Counted from the first letter of the stretch, positions 5,421-13,863 are shown. The stretch is DNA of 21,288 nt from Treponema_I sp045597345 (GCA_045597345.1 JAZLJW010000298.1:1-21288); one strand, 5' to 3'. Notes: a model not told the origin generated them from the letters alone. Numbers and translations: made by a program.

Positions 5421-8267
5421 TTATTTACTGGTCATGTTGACTACACCATCCCAATCATCAGGAACACCATTGGCCAGATTTGCGGCACACCGTTCAGCAA
5501 AAACGCTGGCTGCTTCATCCGACGGATACAGGACAGTAGCCTGGTCAAAAAACTCTTTACCCTTTGCAAAGTCTTTTGCCAGATAACAGTCCAGGCCTTT
5601 ATGGAACAGATCAACACTTTCAATTAATGCAGGATCCAGCTCGGATTTAACACCCAGAATATTGACAAGCTGCACAGGAGTATTAATACCTACTACGCGG
5701 ACACGGTCGAATCTGCGACCCAGAAGAACTCCTTCGTGTTCTCCGCTGTTGGCTCCATTCCAGGTAGCTTCAGAAACCAGAATCCAGCTGTGGTACACTT
5801 TGTTTACACCTTCAAGGCGAGCAGCAAGGTTTACCGCATTACCCATCATGGTATAGTTCATTTTTGCGTCAGTACCCATGTTCCCGACAACCATGTCACC
5901 GGTATTCAAGCCAATACGGGTATATACCGGGGTTGGAATAATACCGGCAGCCAGCATCTCAGTATTGAAATCGGCCTCTGCCTGCTTCATGCGGACTGCA
6001 GAAATAGCCGCACGCCAGGCATGATCTTCAAAACTGATGGGCGCACCAAAGAAGGCAATGATTGCATCTCCTTCGTATTTATCAATGGTTCCGCCGTTTT
6101 CAAGAATAATGTCACTTAAGCGGGTAAGATATTTATTGAGGAAACTTACCAGCTGAGTAGGCGTTACTTTTTCTGACAGGGTTGAGAAACTGCGGATATC
6201 AGTGAACATGGCTGTAAGATATTTTTCTTCACCACCAAGAGAAAGTTTACTTGGATCCTTGATGATTTCATCGATAACTGCAGGAGAAAGGTACGTACCG
6301 AAAGCCTGACGGATGAATCCTTTTTCCTTTGCTGTTTTAAAATAACGGAGAGCCACCTGCCCAATAGATCCAATGAACATTATCAGGGCACCGGGAACCA
6401 GTTCGATATATACCTGGGTAGCAACGAAAAGGCCATATACAATACCAATGTATGCGCTGAGTCCGATAAAATACGACATGTTCTGTGCCCACATACCGGT
6501 AGTCCTGAATCCTATGGTAATAAGCATAATCAGTACAGATGCGATGATAATTCCATACCACCAGGGTGTAGGCGTAATGAAATCCTGGTTCATGATAGTG
6601 TTGTACACGTTTGCATGGGTACCGATATTTGGAAAACCTGTTTCAAATGGAGTATTCCCAAGATCCGTCGACCCCGTTGCTGTATGACCAACAATACAGA
6701 ATGAACCGGCGAACAACCGGGAAAGCTCTTCGAATCCGGCAAGGTATGCATTCACCTCTCCCCGAAATGCTTCATACAGTGCAATAAAGCCTGCCCGGTT
6801 ATTTTCGCACCGCTGAACCTCTAAAGGATTATCAGCATACTTTTCAATGCGGTCATTCCAGTAATCGACTACCTGTTTCTGATACTGCATATCTGCAAGC
6901 TGTGCACACTTATTGAAGAATGACCTGCGTTCAGCAAAATAGGCATCAAACTCTGCATCTCCAATAGTTGAACCTTCCATTCGGTTGAAAAGCGCCTGTT
7001 TCGTCGCTTCCAGCCTGGAATATTCCTTTACCAGGTTTTTTGCTTCTTTGACGTAAGCCGGAGCCTTTCTGTTTATAGCTACACTGTATGTTTCCGTAAG
7101 CTGGGGTAACCGGTTTATGACATCATCTTCCAGATCATCCAGACGAATCATAGAATAGGCAGAGATAATCCGGTAACTGTCGAGAAAACTGTTTTTAGTC
7201 CAGTTAATAATTACATTACCATCTTTATCAAGTGGAATGACAATATCTTTTTCAATTTCGTTTCCTGTACTGTCCAGAATATGAGCATTCTTTAAGATAA
7301 GCTGTGCTTTTTTACGGATAATCTGCGAGGGTTGCATTTCACTCAAAATTGGCGCAAAGGTCAACTGAGCCACATATCCATCATTATGATCATAAAACAG
7401 CTTTACCCTACGGCGAACACCATCATCGTCAAGCCAAACATTACAATACCCGAATCCAGCGGCAGCTTCGACCATTGGTTGTAAAGCAGGGGCAAATCCA
7501 CGTCGTCCTGTAGCACGCCTATTGAAGAAAAAGTTCGATTCCCGGGCGATGTATCCACCTTCATCCCGGACGTTCTTTATCAGTTTGTTGTCCGTAATCC
7601 ACTGGTCATATTCATCCGAAATCCGGACTCCCAAATCCTGCATGTTTGAACCGAGCCATGAATCACCAAAAAAATGCAGAGACCTGGCAAAGTAAATATC
7701 ATTATCCCGGATGACAGAATCCGCAACATTGTCGTAGAAAGAATCAAATTCTGCAGGAATAAGATTTTCATACAAATCAGCACCAAGTTCAAAAACATCT
7801 TCTTCAGAATACCCGTAAGCCTGCGGGTCTGACATAAGTGTAAGGAGTTCACCGAGATATCTGCTGACACTATCCCCTGCATCTGCCACCATCTGAGGAA
7901 GCTGTTTTTCAACATCACGGTTCAATCCCTGAACCGATGCAGTAGGATACTCAATATCGAATACCACTTTACGGGCTCCCAGTTCCCGCATACGCATAAT
8001 GACATCACCAAGAATATCCCGCGGCCAGGGAAACTGACCAACTTTTTCAGTGGCATCATCATCAATAGCAACCATGACGATATCATTCCGCTCCACAGGA
8101 GATTGTTTCATCTTAAGCAGCAAATCAAATGCACCCGACTCAAGATGGGTAAATGCACCTCCAGCACTCAGCAGAGTAAAAAACAGGATGGTGATCAATG
8201 CAATAAGATATTCCCGGTGAAACCAAGGAACTTTCTTTGCCAATTCTTCATGGGAAATAGTTTTCAT
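5421..8267 (-). CDS. CHASE2-domain class III adenylate cyclase, membrane-bound
   Basis: 948-aa receptor-type cyclase producing cAMP from ATP. Layout: short cytoplasmic N-terminus; membrane segment about 19-38; large extracytoplasmic CHASE2 sensor (about 40-568); three membrane segments (about 570-588, 598-618, 622-640); cyclase domain about 682-872; helical TPR-like tail (about 883-930). Catalytic residues are intact: metal-binding D690 (FTDIRSFS) and D734 (KYEGD), transition-state N813 and R817 (VNLAAR). Substrate-selecting K730 pairs with T806, the Lys/Thr pair known from adenylate (not guanylate) cyclases such as cyanobacterial CyaB1. The CHASE2 domain holds a charged, helical insertion (about 395-515). 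The start is uncertain: TTG at 8363 has no Shine-Dalgarno and adds an unlikely 32-residue extension. ATG at 8267 (or 8273) fits the membrane topology, and a TATAAT just upstream suggests a leaderless transcript. Monocistronic, with its own terminator. The ligand is unknown. Confidence 0.9.
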   Translation of the reverse strand: MKTISHEELAKKVPWFHREYLIALITILFFTLLSAGGAFTHLESGAFDLLLKMKQSPVERNDIVMVAIDDDATEKVGQFPWPRDILGDVIMRMRELGARKVVFDIEYPTASVQGLNRDVEKQLPQMVADAGDSVSRYLGELLTLMSDPQAYGYSEEDVFELGADLYENLIPAEFDSFYDNVADSVIRDNDIYFARSLHFFGDSWLGSNMQDLGVRISDEYDQWITDNKLIKNVRDEGGYIARESNFFFNRRATGRRGFAPALQPMVEAAAGFGYCNVWLDDDGVRRRVKLFYDHNDGYVAQLTFAPILSEMQPSQIIRKKAQLILKNAHILDSTGNEIEKDIVIPLDKDGNVIINWTKNSFLDSYRIISAYSMIRLDDLEDDVINRLPQLTETYSVAINRKAPAYVKEAKNLVKEYSRLEATKQALFNRMEGSTIGDAEFDAYFAERRSFFNKCAQLADMQYQKQVVDYWNDRIEKYADNPLEVQRCENNRAGFIALYEAFRGEVNAYLAGFEELSRLFAGSFCIVGHTATGSTDLGNTPFETGFPNIGTHANVYNTIMNQDFITPTPWWYGIIIASVLIMLITIGFRTTGMWAQNMSYFIGLSAYIGIVYGLFVATQVYIELVPGALIMFIGSIGQVALRYFKTAKEKGFIRQAFGTYLSPAVIDEIIKDPSKLSLGGEEKYLTAMFTDIRSFSTLSEKVTPTQLVSFLNKYLTRLSDIILENGGTIDKYEGDAIIAFFGAPISFEDHAWRAAISAVRMKQAEADFNTEMLAAGIIPTPVYTRIGLNTGDMVVGNMGTDAKMNYTMMGNAVNLAARLEGVNKVYHSWILVSEATWNGANSGEHEGVLLGRRFDRVRVVGINTPVQLVNILGVKSELDPALIESVDLFHKGLDCYLAKDFAKGKEFFDQATVLYPSDEAASVFAERCAANLANGVPDDWDGVVNMTSK

Positions 8268-8274
8268 GTACATA

Positions 8275-8280
8275 ATTATA
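8275..8280 (-). promoter_or_regulatory. -10 element of the cyclase gene (possible leaderless start)
   Basis: A perfect TATAAT on the minus strand ends 7 nt before the ATG at 8267. Transcription from it would start at about that ATG, and no Shine-Dalgarno is present. No good -35 lies 16-18 bp upstream, so the call depends on the -10 alone. Confidence 0.4.
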
Positions 8281-8311
8281 ACGCAATTTAGTGATATACT
8301 AGGAAAATAAC

Positions 8312-8359
8312 GGAACAAGTCTTTGCAACTATAAAAAAAAGTTTTTACGAAATTGTTCC
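8312..8359. repeat. Inverted repeat in the divergent cyclase/beta-mannosidase spacer
   Basis: GGAACAA (8312-8318) and TTGTTCC (8353-8359) form a 7-bp inverted pair 34 bp apart. They sit in the 125-bp spacer between two divergent genes, upstream of the beta-mannosidase. The pair could be a looping operator or chance. The rest of the spacer is AT-rich. Confidence 0.3.
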
Positions 8360-8392
8360 CCAATCGATCAATACATTCATGAGGATTATTGT

Positions 8393-10948
8393 ATGAACAC
8401 GCTTTCTTTACTTGGAAAATGGTCTTTGGAGAGTGCAGACCATAAAAACCTGTCCATTTCTTTCCCAGGAGATATTCATAGTGCCTTATTGGCTCAAAAA
8501 ATCATTCCCGATCCATACTGGGCAAAAAATGAGCTGGAAATTCAGTGGGTTGGCCGCACGAACTGGACTACCACCCGACAGATCAAAGTGCCAAAAAACT
8601 TTCTGAAAGGAAAACAGTTTATTACCCTCGAAGGAGCCGATACCTTTGTCCGGGTGTTTGTTAACGGTACTGAGGCAGGACTTTGTCAGAATTTTTTCCG
8701 CAGATGGCGTTTTGATGTATCCGAGTTACTGAAGGAAGGTTTGAATGAAATTACATTGGTTTTTGAATCATCAGAAAACTATGCAATTGAAGCTGCAAAA
8801 AAACTTCCCATGAAATTCCCCTACAGTGAATATGATGTAACTTCTCCGAATCATAATCTTGTCCGCAAAGTACACTGTCATTCTGGATGGGACTGGGGTC
8901 CATGTATTATGGCTTACGGTATTTACACTGATATCCGTCTGGAACAGACAGACTGTGCCATTATCGATGCTATTCAGACCGAAACAACCAGGAACACTGA
9001 CGGCAGCTGGAACCTGCACGTAAAAACATGGGTAACAGCAGTAAAAAATGCAACGGCTCCTGTAAGCATCAGTGTAGCAGCTGAGCCTGATTCTGCGGAA
9101 ACCACTTCTTTTACACCGGTAATTCTTACTCTTGAAAAACAGCAGCTGCAACAAGGTGAAAACTGTATTGAAGCTGACTTGACCGTGCATGGAACTGCAC
9201 CGTGGTACGTCGCAGGAACCAATCCGGAAAATGATGACGCTGCCGCATCAGGTACTCAGCAACTGAAGGAAAATCCCCTGTATGATGTAACTGTTCTTTG
9301 TGCAAAGGCAGAAAAGTCAGTTAAAATTGCATTCCGCGAACTGAAAGTTATTGCTGAAAACGATGAGCGGGGCAAATGCCTGCGGTTTGAAGTTGACGGC
9401 CGACCAGTCTTTGCCCGGGGATCTAACTGGATTCCTGCCGATGCCCTGCCATCACGTCAGACTAATGAAAAATACGAATATCTGCTTGATTCACTGATTG
9501 CTGCCAATCAGAACACTATCCGTGTCTGGGGTGGTGGCCAGTATGAAAAAGAAGTTTTCTACGAACTGTGTGACCGTAAAGGTATTATGGTATGGCAGGA
9601 CATGATGTTCGCCTGTTCAACCTATCCGGCCAACCAGGAATTTCTTGATACAGTCCGCGTAGAAATCCGTGAACAGATACGGCGACTCAGCCACCACCCG
9701 TCAATTGCCCTGTGGTGCGGTAACAACGAAAACCTTGGAGCTCTTATGTGGTTCAAGGAATCCCGCGATAACCCACTGGCATATGCAACCCTGTATGACC
9801 GCCTGAATGAAGGCACAGTTGGGGATGAAATAAAGAAAAACGATGCAAGCCGTATCTGGTGGCCAAGTTCTCCATCTGCAGGACCTGATGACTTCAGCGA
9901 CAACTGGCACAGTGATGGAAAGGGTGATATGCATTACTGGACTGTCTGGCACGAAAAGAAACCATTTGAAGCCTATTACGACATCAATCCCCGGTTTGTT
10001 TCTGAATTTGGATACCAGAGTCTGCCTTCGCTGAGTGAATGTAAAACATTCTGTCCGCCAAACCAGATGAACCTGACCAGTCCGGTAATGGAATTTCACC
10101 AGCGCTCAGTAGGCGGTAACAGTATTATTTTTGAAAACTTCAGCCGATATTTCCGTGTCCCTGCGACCTTTGCCCATATGAGTTACTTAAGTCAGGTGCA
10201 ACAGGCCATGGCCATTAAAACTGCAGTAACCTACTGGCGGTCACTTCGTCCAGGCTGTATGGGTTCCATTATCTGGCAGCTCAACGATGTATGGCCTATT
10301 GCTTCCTGGAGTTCCATTGAATATTCAGGTAAGTGGAAGATGCTCCATTACGCAAGCCGCCACTTTTGTGCACCAGTAGCCCTGGCATTGTACAAAAAGG
10401 GTGATACTGTTTATGCCTATGTATTGAACGATACCCGTAAAGAACTTAACGCAAATGTAGAAGTAAGATTCTCTGCATTTAACGGCAATGCAGCACGGGA
10501 ATCAGTTTCTGTTACAAAAGCGGTTCCAGCTGATACAGCTACTCTGCTCTGGGAATGCAAAGCAAGTGACCTGGGGGTAAAAATCGATGAGGTATTCCTG
10601 CAGGGAATATTGTCGGTAAATGGAGCACCTGTAGCAGAAGAAACACTTTTTGTTGACCTGCAGAAACATTGTCAGTTAGAAAAGGCTGATATCAAGCTCG
10701 ATGTAACGGAAACAGAAAATGGATTTGCAGTAACTCTGACAACAGAAAAACCTGCATTTTATGTAGCACTTGATCAGGGGGCCGTTCAGGGAATCTTCAG
10801 TGATAACCTGCTTACCCTGTTGCCCGGAAAGAGTAAAACAGTGTATTTTAACCAGCAGGCTCTGGCAGGATGTAAAACCTGGCGAAAAGCATCGCTCAAA
10901 AGTTTTATGAAATCCCTGACAGTTACAAGTCTTAACGACTTGTATTAA
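8393..10948 (+). CDS. Beta-mannosidase, glycoside hydrolase family 2
   Basis: 851-aa exo-acting enzyme expected to release mannose from the non-reducing ends of beta-1,4-manno-oligosaccharides. The N-terminus has the GH2 jelly-roll (GKWSLESAD... FPGDIHSALL) and the SGWDWGP motif (164-170) typical of beta-mannosidases rather than beta-galactosidases. The catalytic barrel carries acid/base E446 in WCGNNEN and nucleophile E538 in SEFGYQSLPS. WQLNDVWP (628-635) is a further family signature. The length suits the family, and C-terminal beta domains complete it. There is no signal peptide, so it should act in the cytoplasm on imported oligosaccharides. GAGGA lies about 9 bases before the ATG. Transcribed divergently from the cyclase, with yhbY downstream on the same strand. 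With the cellobiose phosphorylase at the right edge, it points to use of plant (gluco)mannan and cellulose fragments. Confidence 0.92.
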   Translation: MNTLSLLGKWSLESADHKNLSISFPGDIHSALLAQKIIPDPYWAKNELEIQWVGRTNWTTTRQIKVPKNFLKGKQFITLEGADTFVRVFVNGTEAGLCQNFFRRWRFDVSELLKEGLNEITLVFESSENYAIEAAKKLPMKFPYSEYDVTSPNHNLVRKVHCHSGWDWGPCIMAYGIYTDIRLEQTDCAIIDAIQTETTRNTDGSWNLHVKTWVTAVKNATAPVSISVAAEPDSAETTSFTPVILTLEKQQLQQGENCIEADLTVHGTAPWYVAGTNPENDDAAASGTQQLKENPLYDVTVLCAKAEKSVKIAFRELKVIAENDERGKCLRFEVDGRPVFARGSNWIPADALPSRQTNEKYEYLLDSLIAANQNTIRVWGGGQYEKEVFYELCDRKGIMVWQDMMFACSTYPANQEFLDTVRVEIREQIRRLSHHPSIALWCGNNENLGALMWFKESRDNPLAYATLYDRLNEGTVGDEIKKNDASRIWWPSSPSAGPDDFSDNWHSDGKGDMHYWTVWHEKKPFEAYYDINPRFVSEFGYQSLPSLSECKTFCPPNQMNLTSPVMEFHQRSVGGNSIIFENFSRYFRVPATFAHMSYLSQVQQAMAIKTAVTYWRSLRPGCMGSIIWQLNDVWPIASWSSIEYSGKWKMLHYASRHFCAPVALALYKKGDTVYAYVLNDTRKELNANVEVRFSAFNGNAARESVSVTKAVPADTATLLWECKASDLGVKIDEVFLQGILSVNGAPVAEETLFVDLQKHCQLEKADIKLDVTETENGFAVTLTTEKPAFYVALDQGAVQGIFSDNLLTLLPGKSKTVYFNQQALAGCKTWRKASLKSFMKSLTVTSLNDLY

Positions 10949-10973
10949 GCAAAGACGCTGACCGAAAGTCACC

Positions 10974-11010
10974 CCTGGGTCTACTCCTCATTATTCAGAG
11001 TAGACCCAGG
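10974..11010. repeat. Perfect 13-bp hairpin between beta-mannosidase and yhbY
   Basis: cctgggtctactc (10974-10986) and gagtagacccagg (10998-11010) pair perfectly across an 11-nt loop. Neither strand has a following T-run, so this is not a classical intrinsic terminator. It starts 25 bp after the beta-mannosidase stop. It could stabilise the upstream mRNA's 3' end, stop transcription with Rho, or be a protein-binding or repeat element. Confidence 0.75.
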
Positions 11011-11053
11011 TAAAACCATGATTTTTGTCAGTCTCTGATTAAGGATGAGATTT

Positions 11054-11365
11054 ATGGAATTAAACAGCAAACAGCGTAAACTTCTTGAAAAATATGCACA
11101 GCCAATGTCTCCGGTTGTAATCGTTGGTGGCGCAGGAGTTACTGATGGTGTTCATGATATGCTTGATAAAAGTTTAGCTTCACATGAACTTCTGAAAGTT
11201 AAATTCAATGAATACAAAGACGAAAAAGAGACGCTTTCTGCTGAAATGGCAGAACGTTCCGGTGCTGAATTGGTACGTATTATCGGGAATGTAGCCATTT
11301 TTTACCGGGCTGCAGAAAAAGCAGAAAACCGGAAATACGAAAAAGAACTGGAAAAACTGGCATAA
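11054..11365 (+). CDS. yhbY: YhbY/CRM-domain ribosome-associated RNA-binding protein
   Basis: 103-aa protein with the CRS1-YhbY fold: N-terminal helix ELNSKQRKLLEKYA, then VVIVGGAGVTDGV (the GxxG-type RNA-contact loop), then ASHELLKVKFNE and ELVRIIGNVAIFYR. This matches the single-domain bacterial YhbY family, which associates with pre-50S ribosomal particles. Length is normal (about 95-105 aa). An ATG at 11045 is in frame, but it overlaps the AAGGA that serves as Shine-Dalgarno for the ATG at 11054, so I take the latter. It lies 105 bp after the beta-mannosidase with the strong hairpin between, so it may be read from its own promoter. No functional link to the sugar genes is implied. Confidence 0.9.
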   Translation: MELNSKQRKLLEKYAQPMSPVVIVGGAGVTDGVHDMLDKSLASHELLKVKFNEYKDEKETLSAEMAERSGAELVRIIGNVAIFYRAAEKAENRKYEKELEKLA

Positions 11366-11390
11366 TTTTTCAAAAGACTCCATTCAAAAA

Positions 11391-11423
11391 AAAGGAGGCG
11401 AATCTGACAGACCCGCCTCCTTT
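11391..11423 (-). terminator. Terminator at the end of the sugar ABC operon
   Basis: A perfect 10-bp stem aaaggaggcg (11391-11400) / cgcctccttt (11414-11423) has a 13-nt loop. On the minus strand it is followed by a run of eight Ts. It is about 155 bp past the last permease gene. On the plus strand it follows yhbY, but only three Us, all inside the stem, are available there, so it works best for the minus strand. Confidence 0.8.
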
Positions 11424-11435
11424 AGGAGAGAAAAA

Positions 11436-11489
11436 ATGAAAAACCCGGTTGGAATATACGCTGCTACTCGTACTGTCCAACAAGACTAA
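11436..11489 (+). CDS. Candidate 17-codon ORF with strong Shine-Dalgarno
   Basis: ATG at 11436 is preceded by AGGAGAG (11424-11430) with a 5-nt A spacer, an ideal ribosome-binding site. The ORF (MKNPVGIYAATRTVQQD) ends with TAA at 11487. I do not recognise the peptide. It starts 13 bp past a hairpin downstream of yhbY and lies opposite the 3' untranslated part of the permease transcript. It could be a leader peptide, the remnant of a truncated gene, or part of a repeated element. No plus-strand promoter was identified. Confidence 0.35.
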   Translation: MKNPVGIYAATRTVQQD

Positions 11490-11496
11490 TTCCGAC

Positions 11497-11574
11497 GTAA
11501 AAGCCTTTTCTTTTACAAAGGCCACCCGCGGGAATTGCTCAGCAATTCCCGGTAAGGTGGTGCTCCGCACCACC
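11497..11574. repeat. Cluster of three hairpins after the permease stop codon
   Basis: Three neighbouring stems: gtaaaag/cttttac (11497-11503, 11510-11516), cgggaattgc/gcaattcccg (11529-11538, 11542-11551) and ggtggtgc/gcaccacc (11556-11563, 11567-11574). The last two have 3-nt loops. The last begins 6 bp after the permease stop on the minus strand. Alternative pairing between ccacc (11522-11526) and ggtgg (11556-11560) is possible. They may protect the 3' end of the ABC operon mRNA or be a REP-like element. Confidence 0.6.
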
Positions 11575-11579
11575 GTCTC

Positions 11580-12791
11580 TTATTCCTTAATTGCTCCGCC
11601 GGCAACACCTTCGGCCAGATTACTCTGGAAACTGAAGTACACAATCAGAATAGGAAGAGTTGCGAGGATAAGAGATGCAACCTGCCAACCAAGCTGCAGC
11701 CCCTGTTTACCAGAGAATGAATAGATAGCAACCGGCAAAGACTTAGTACCATCACGGGAAGCCATAACCAGTACCAGAAGGAATTCATTCCAGATACCAA
11801 GAGCAGTCATAATCGAAATAGTAATGATAACAGGAACAGTCATTGGTACGATAATACTTACGAATGAACGGAACGGCGTTGCACCATCGATATAAGCAGA
11901 TTCAATAAGGCTGTTTGGCAGACCTTTAATAAAGGTAGAACTGAGCATTACCGCCATTGGAAGACCAAATGCCGTATAAATCAGGATAATACCGATATGG
12001 GTATCTGTAAGTCCAAGATTGGTCATCATCAGGAACAGAGGAACCAGTACCTGGTTTACATCAAGCAGATACCCCAAGCCGATGAGTGCAGCTACCAGTG
12101 CTGCAGTTTTTTTGTATTTGAATTTACTTACACCATATCCAAGCATAAGCCCCAGGAATACAACAAGGAACGTTGAAACACAGGTATAAATAACACTGTT
12201 CAAGAACTTATTTCCCAATTCTCCACGTTTCCATGCAGAAGTGTAGTTCCACCAGATACTCTGCCAGTGAATTTTCCGCTGCCAGCTTTTTGGCAGATCA
12301 GAAACTTTTACCTTAACGTCTTTTCCTGGAGCAAGTGTCTTCAGGTTACGGCCGTCAGAAAGAGTATAATCATCAGGCAGTTGTTCGCGGTCAAAGTAAT
12401 AGATGAAAACACGACGGTGCATACCGATGGTCTCTGATTCAAGAATCAGTACACGTTTGTTTATTCCATCATAATCTTTTTTCTTCAGGCCCAATGATTC
12501 AAGATACCCAGCAGGCCAGTTGATTGAGTCACCTGCCTGAGATTTAACTACATCAAAAGTCCGTTCCTTCTGATGGAACAAATCAGAAGGAAGAGAATAC
12601 ATATCTTTCGTAAGCTCTTCGTTAGTCTTGAATGACGAATAAGCCATCCATACAAGAGGAGCAATGGTAATTACTGTCCAAAGGATGAAAACAATATACG
12701 ACAGTGGTTTTGCAAGGTAACGACCGAAAAAAGAAGTTTTTAATTCATCTTTTTTAGGAGCTACGCCCGTAGTCATTGAATTAACAGCCAT
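11580..12791 (-). CDS. Sugar ABC transporter permease, MalG type, with enlarged periplasmic loop
   Basis: Inner-membrane subunit of a CUT1-type (carbohydrate uptake, MalFGK2-like) importer, 403 aa from the ATG at 12791. TM1 is about 31-51. The cytoplasmic EAA loop (about 297-316) reads IESAYIDGATPFRSFVSIIVP and contacts the ATPase. MalG-family proteins are usually 275-300 aa. Here roughly 100 extra residues (about 73-178) are inserted between TM1 and the usual NYTSAW segment, facing the periplasm. An upstream in-frame start at 12857 lies inside the previous gene and is rejected: GAGGAG sits 7 bases before 12791. The stop of the preceding permease and this ATG are separated by a single base (TGA-G-ATG), so translation is likely coupled. 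No ATPase gene is present in the operon. Confidence 0.9.
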   Translation of the reverse strand: MAVNSMTTGVAPKKDELKTSFFGRYLAKPLSYIVFILWTVITIAPLVWMAYSSFKTNEELTKDMYSLPSDLFHQKERTFDVVKSQAGDSINWPAGYLESLGLKKKDYDGINKRVLILESETIGMHRRVFIYYFDREQLPDDYTLSDGRNLKTLAPGKDVKVKVSDLPKSWQRKIHWQSIWWNYTSAWKRGELGNKFLNSVIYTCVSTFLVVFLGLMLGYGVSKFKYKKTAALVAALIGLGYLLDVNQVLVPLFLMMTNLGLTDTHIGIILIYTAFGLPMAVMLSSTFIKGLPNSLIESAYIDGATPFRSFVSIIVPMTVPVIITISIMTALGIWNEFLLVLVMASRDGTKSLPVAIYSFSGKQGLQLGWQVASLILATLPILIVYFSFQSNLAEGVAGGAIKE

Positions 12792-12792
12792 C

Positions 12793-13770
12793 TCAGTACT
12801 CCTCGTCTGTTCCCAGTTTTTTTCCAACCCAGTTACTGAACATAATAAGCAGTACACTGATTAATACAATGATGTTTGAAATTGCAGCACCGTAGGCATA
12901 CCGTTTTGGGTTACCGGTACCAGCCATACCGAATACCTGATTGTACATGAAGATTGGAAGTACTTCAGTATTCATACGCTGCTTTCCTTCTGTTGCCAGA
13001 GCGAAAATCAAGGCGAAACCTTTCAAAGAACCGGCAATAGCAAGAATACTGCTGGTAAGAATCGGGGCTGCCATCAGCGGAATGGTAATCTTATAGAACA
13101 TCTGGAATTCGGTAGCACCATCAATTTTTGCAGCTTCAAACATGCTGTCATTAATCTTCTGCAGGTTGGCAAGGAAGATAATCATGTAGAAACCGGTGTA
13201 CATCCAGATAAGTACGATGGCAATTGGAATCATAGCCTTACCGGGATCGTACATCAGAGTAAACTGACGGGTGGGATCACCTGAAACAGCCTGCATAATA
13301 CGTGCAACAGGACCGTCAACACTGAACAGCATTCGCCACATGATACCGATTACGATGGTAGACAGGAAGTTTGGCAGGAATACCATTGCCTGGAAGAATT
13401 TTGAAGCTTTTACCTGTTTACGATACAGAATAAAAGCCAGGGCAAATCCGATAGGGATCTGACCGAATACAGAAACCAGAACAACCAGCATGTTGTTTTT
13501 GAAGGCATGCCAGAATTCCGGGGTATTATTCGAAGCGTCAATAACACCACGATTCATAGTAAGAACCGTAATGTAATTCTTAAAACCTACAAGACCGGTT
13601 GATGCACCGATATTTGGGTTGTAATCAGAAAAGCTCAGATAAATAGAGTAAAAAACCGGATAAACGATAATAAAAAGGTAAATCAGGAGACCTGGGGCAA
13701 TAAAACCGATGAAAGTCAACAGGTCGCGGGTATCAATCTTTTTGTTGATTGCTTTTGTTTTATCAGACAC
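12793..13770 (-). CDS. Sugar ABC transporter permease, MalF/UgpA type
   Basis: 325-aa inner-membrane partner of the MalG-type permease. TM1 is about 18-42 (LLTFIGFIAPGLLIYLFIIV), with further segments about 92-115, 128-150, 180-200, 233-255 and 290-315. The EAA loop is MFEAAKIDGATEFQMFYKIT (about 210-229). The GTG start at 13770 is supported by AGAGG six bases upstream. It is the second gene of the transport operon, 107 bp after the binding protein, with a stable hairpin between them. Such hairpins commonly keep permease levels below binding-protein levels. Substrate class cannot be read from the permease itself. Regulon context suggests beta-linked gluco-oligosaccharides. Confidence 0.92.
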   Translation of the reverse strand: MSDKTKAINKKIDTRDLLTFIGFIAPGLLIYLFIIVYPVFYSIYLSFSDYNPNIGASTGLVGFKNYITVLTMNRGVIDASNNTPEFWHAFKNNMLVVLVSVFGQIPIGFALAFILYRKQVKASKFFQAMVFLPNFLSTIVIGIMWRMLFSVDGPVARIMQAVSGDPTRQFTLMYDPGKAMIPIAIVLIWMYTGFYMIIFLANLQKINDSMFEAAKIDGATEFQMFYKITIPLMAAPILTSSILAIAGSLKGFALIFALATEGKQRMNTEVLPIFMYNQVFGMAGTGNPKRYAYGAAISNIIVLISVLLIMFSNWVGKKLGTDEEY

Positions 13771-13818
13771 AATCTGCCTCTTTTATAAATATCAGGAAAA
13801 AAGAAGGGGCACTAAATT

Positions 13819-13844
13819 AAAGGGGAGCGGTTAAGCTCCCCTTT
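13819..13844 (-). terminator. Intra-operon hairpin between binding protein and permease
   Basis: aaaggggagc (13819-13828) pairs perfectly with gctcccctt plus t (13835-13844) over a 6-nt loop. The T-run after it on the minus strand is short (TTTAATTT). It probably acts as a partial terminator or 3'-end stabiliser, giving excess binding-protein mRNA. Confidence 0.65.
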
Positions 13845-13863
13845 ATCAGTTACAGGGAATGAC

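Noticed and set aside
8268..8363. N-terminal extension of the CHASE2 cyclase from a TTG
   Set aside because: No Shine-Dalgarno, and the extension crosses the promoter region; ATG at 8267 fits the expected short cytoplasmic N-terminus.
11391..11400. AAAGGAGG as a ribosome-binding site
   Set aside because: It is the left arm of the terminator stem, and no start codon lies 5-12 bases downstream.
11449..11724. Plus-strand ORF of 91 aa after yhbY
   Set aside because: It runs through the hairpin cluster and antisense into the permease gene, without a Shine-Dalgarno.
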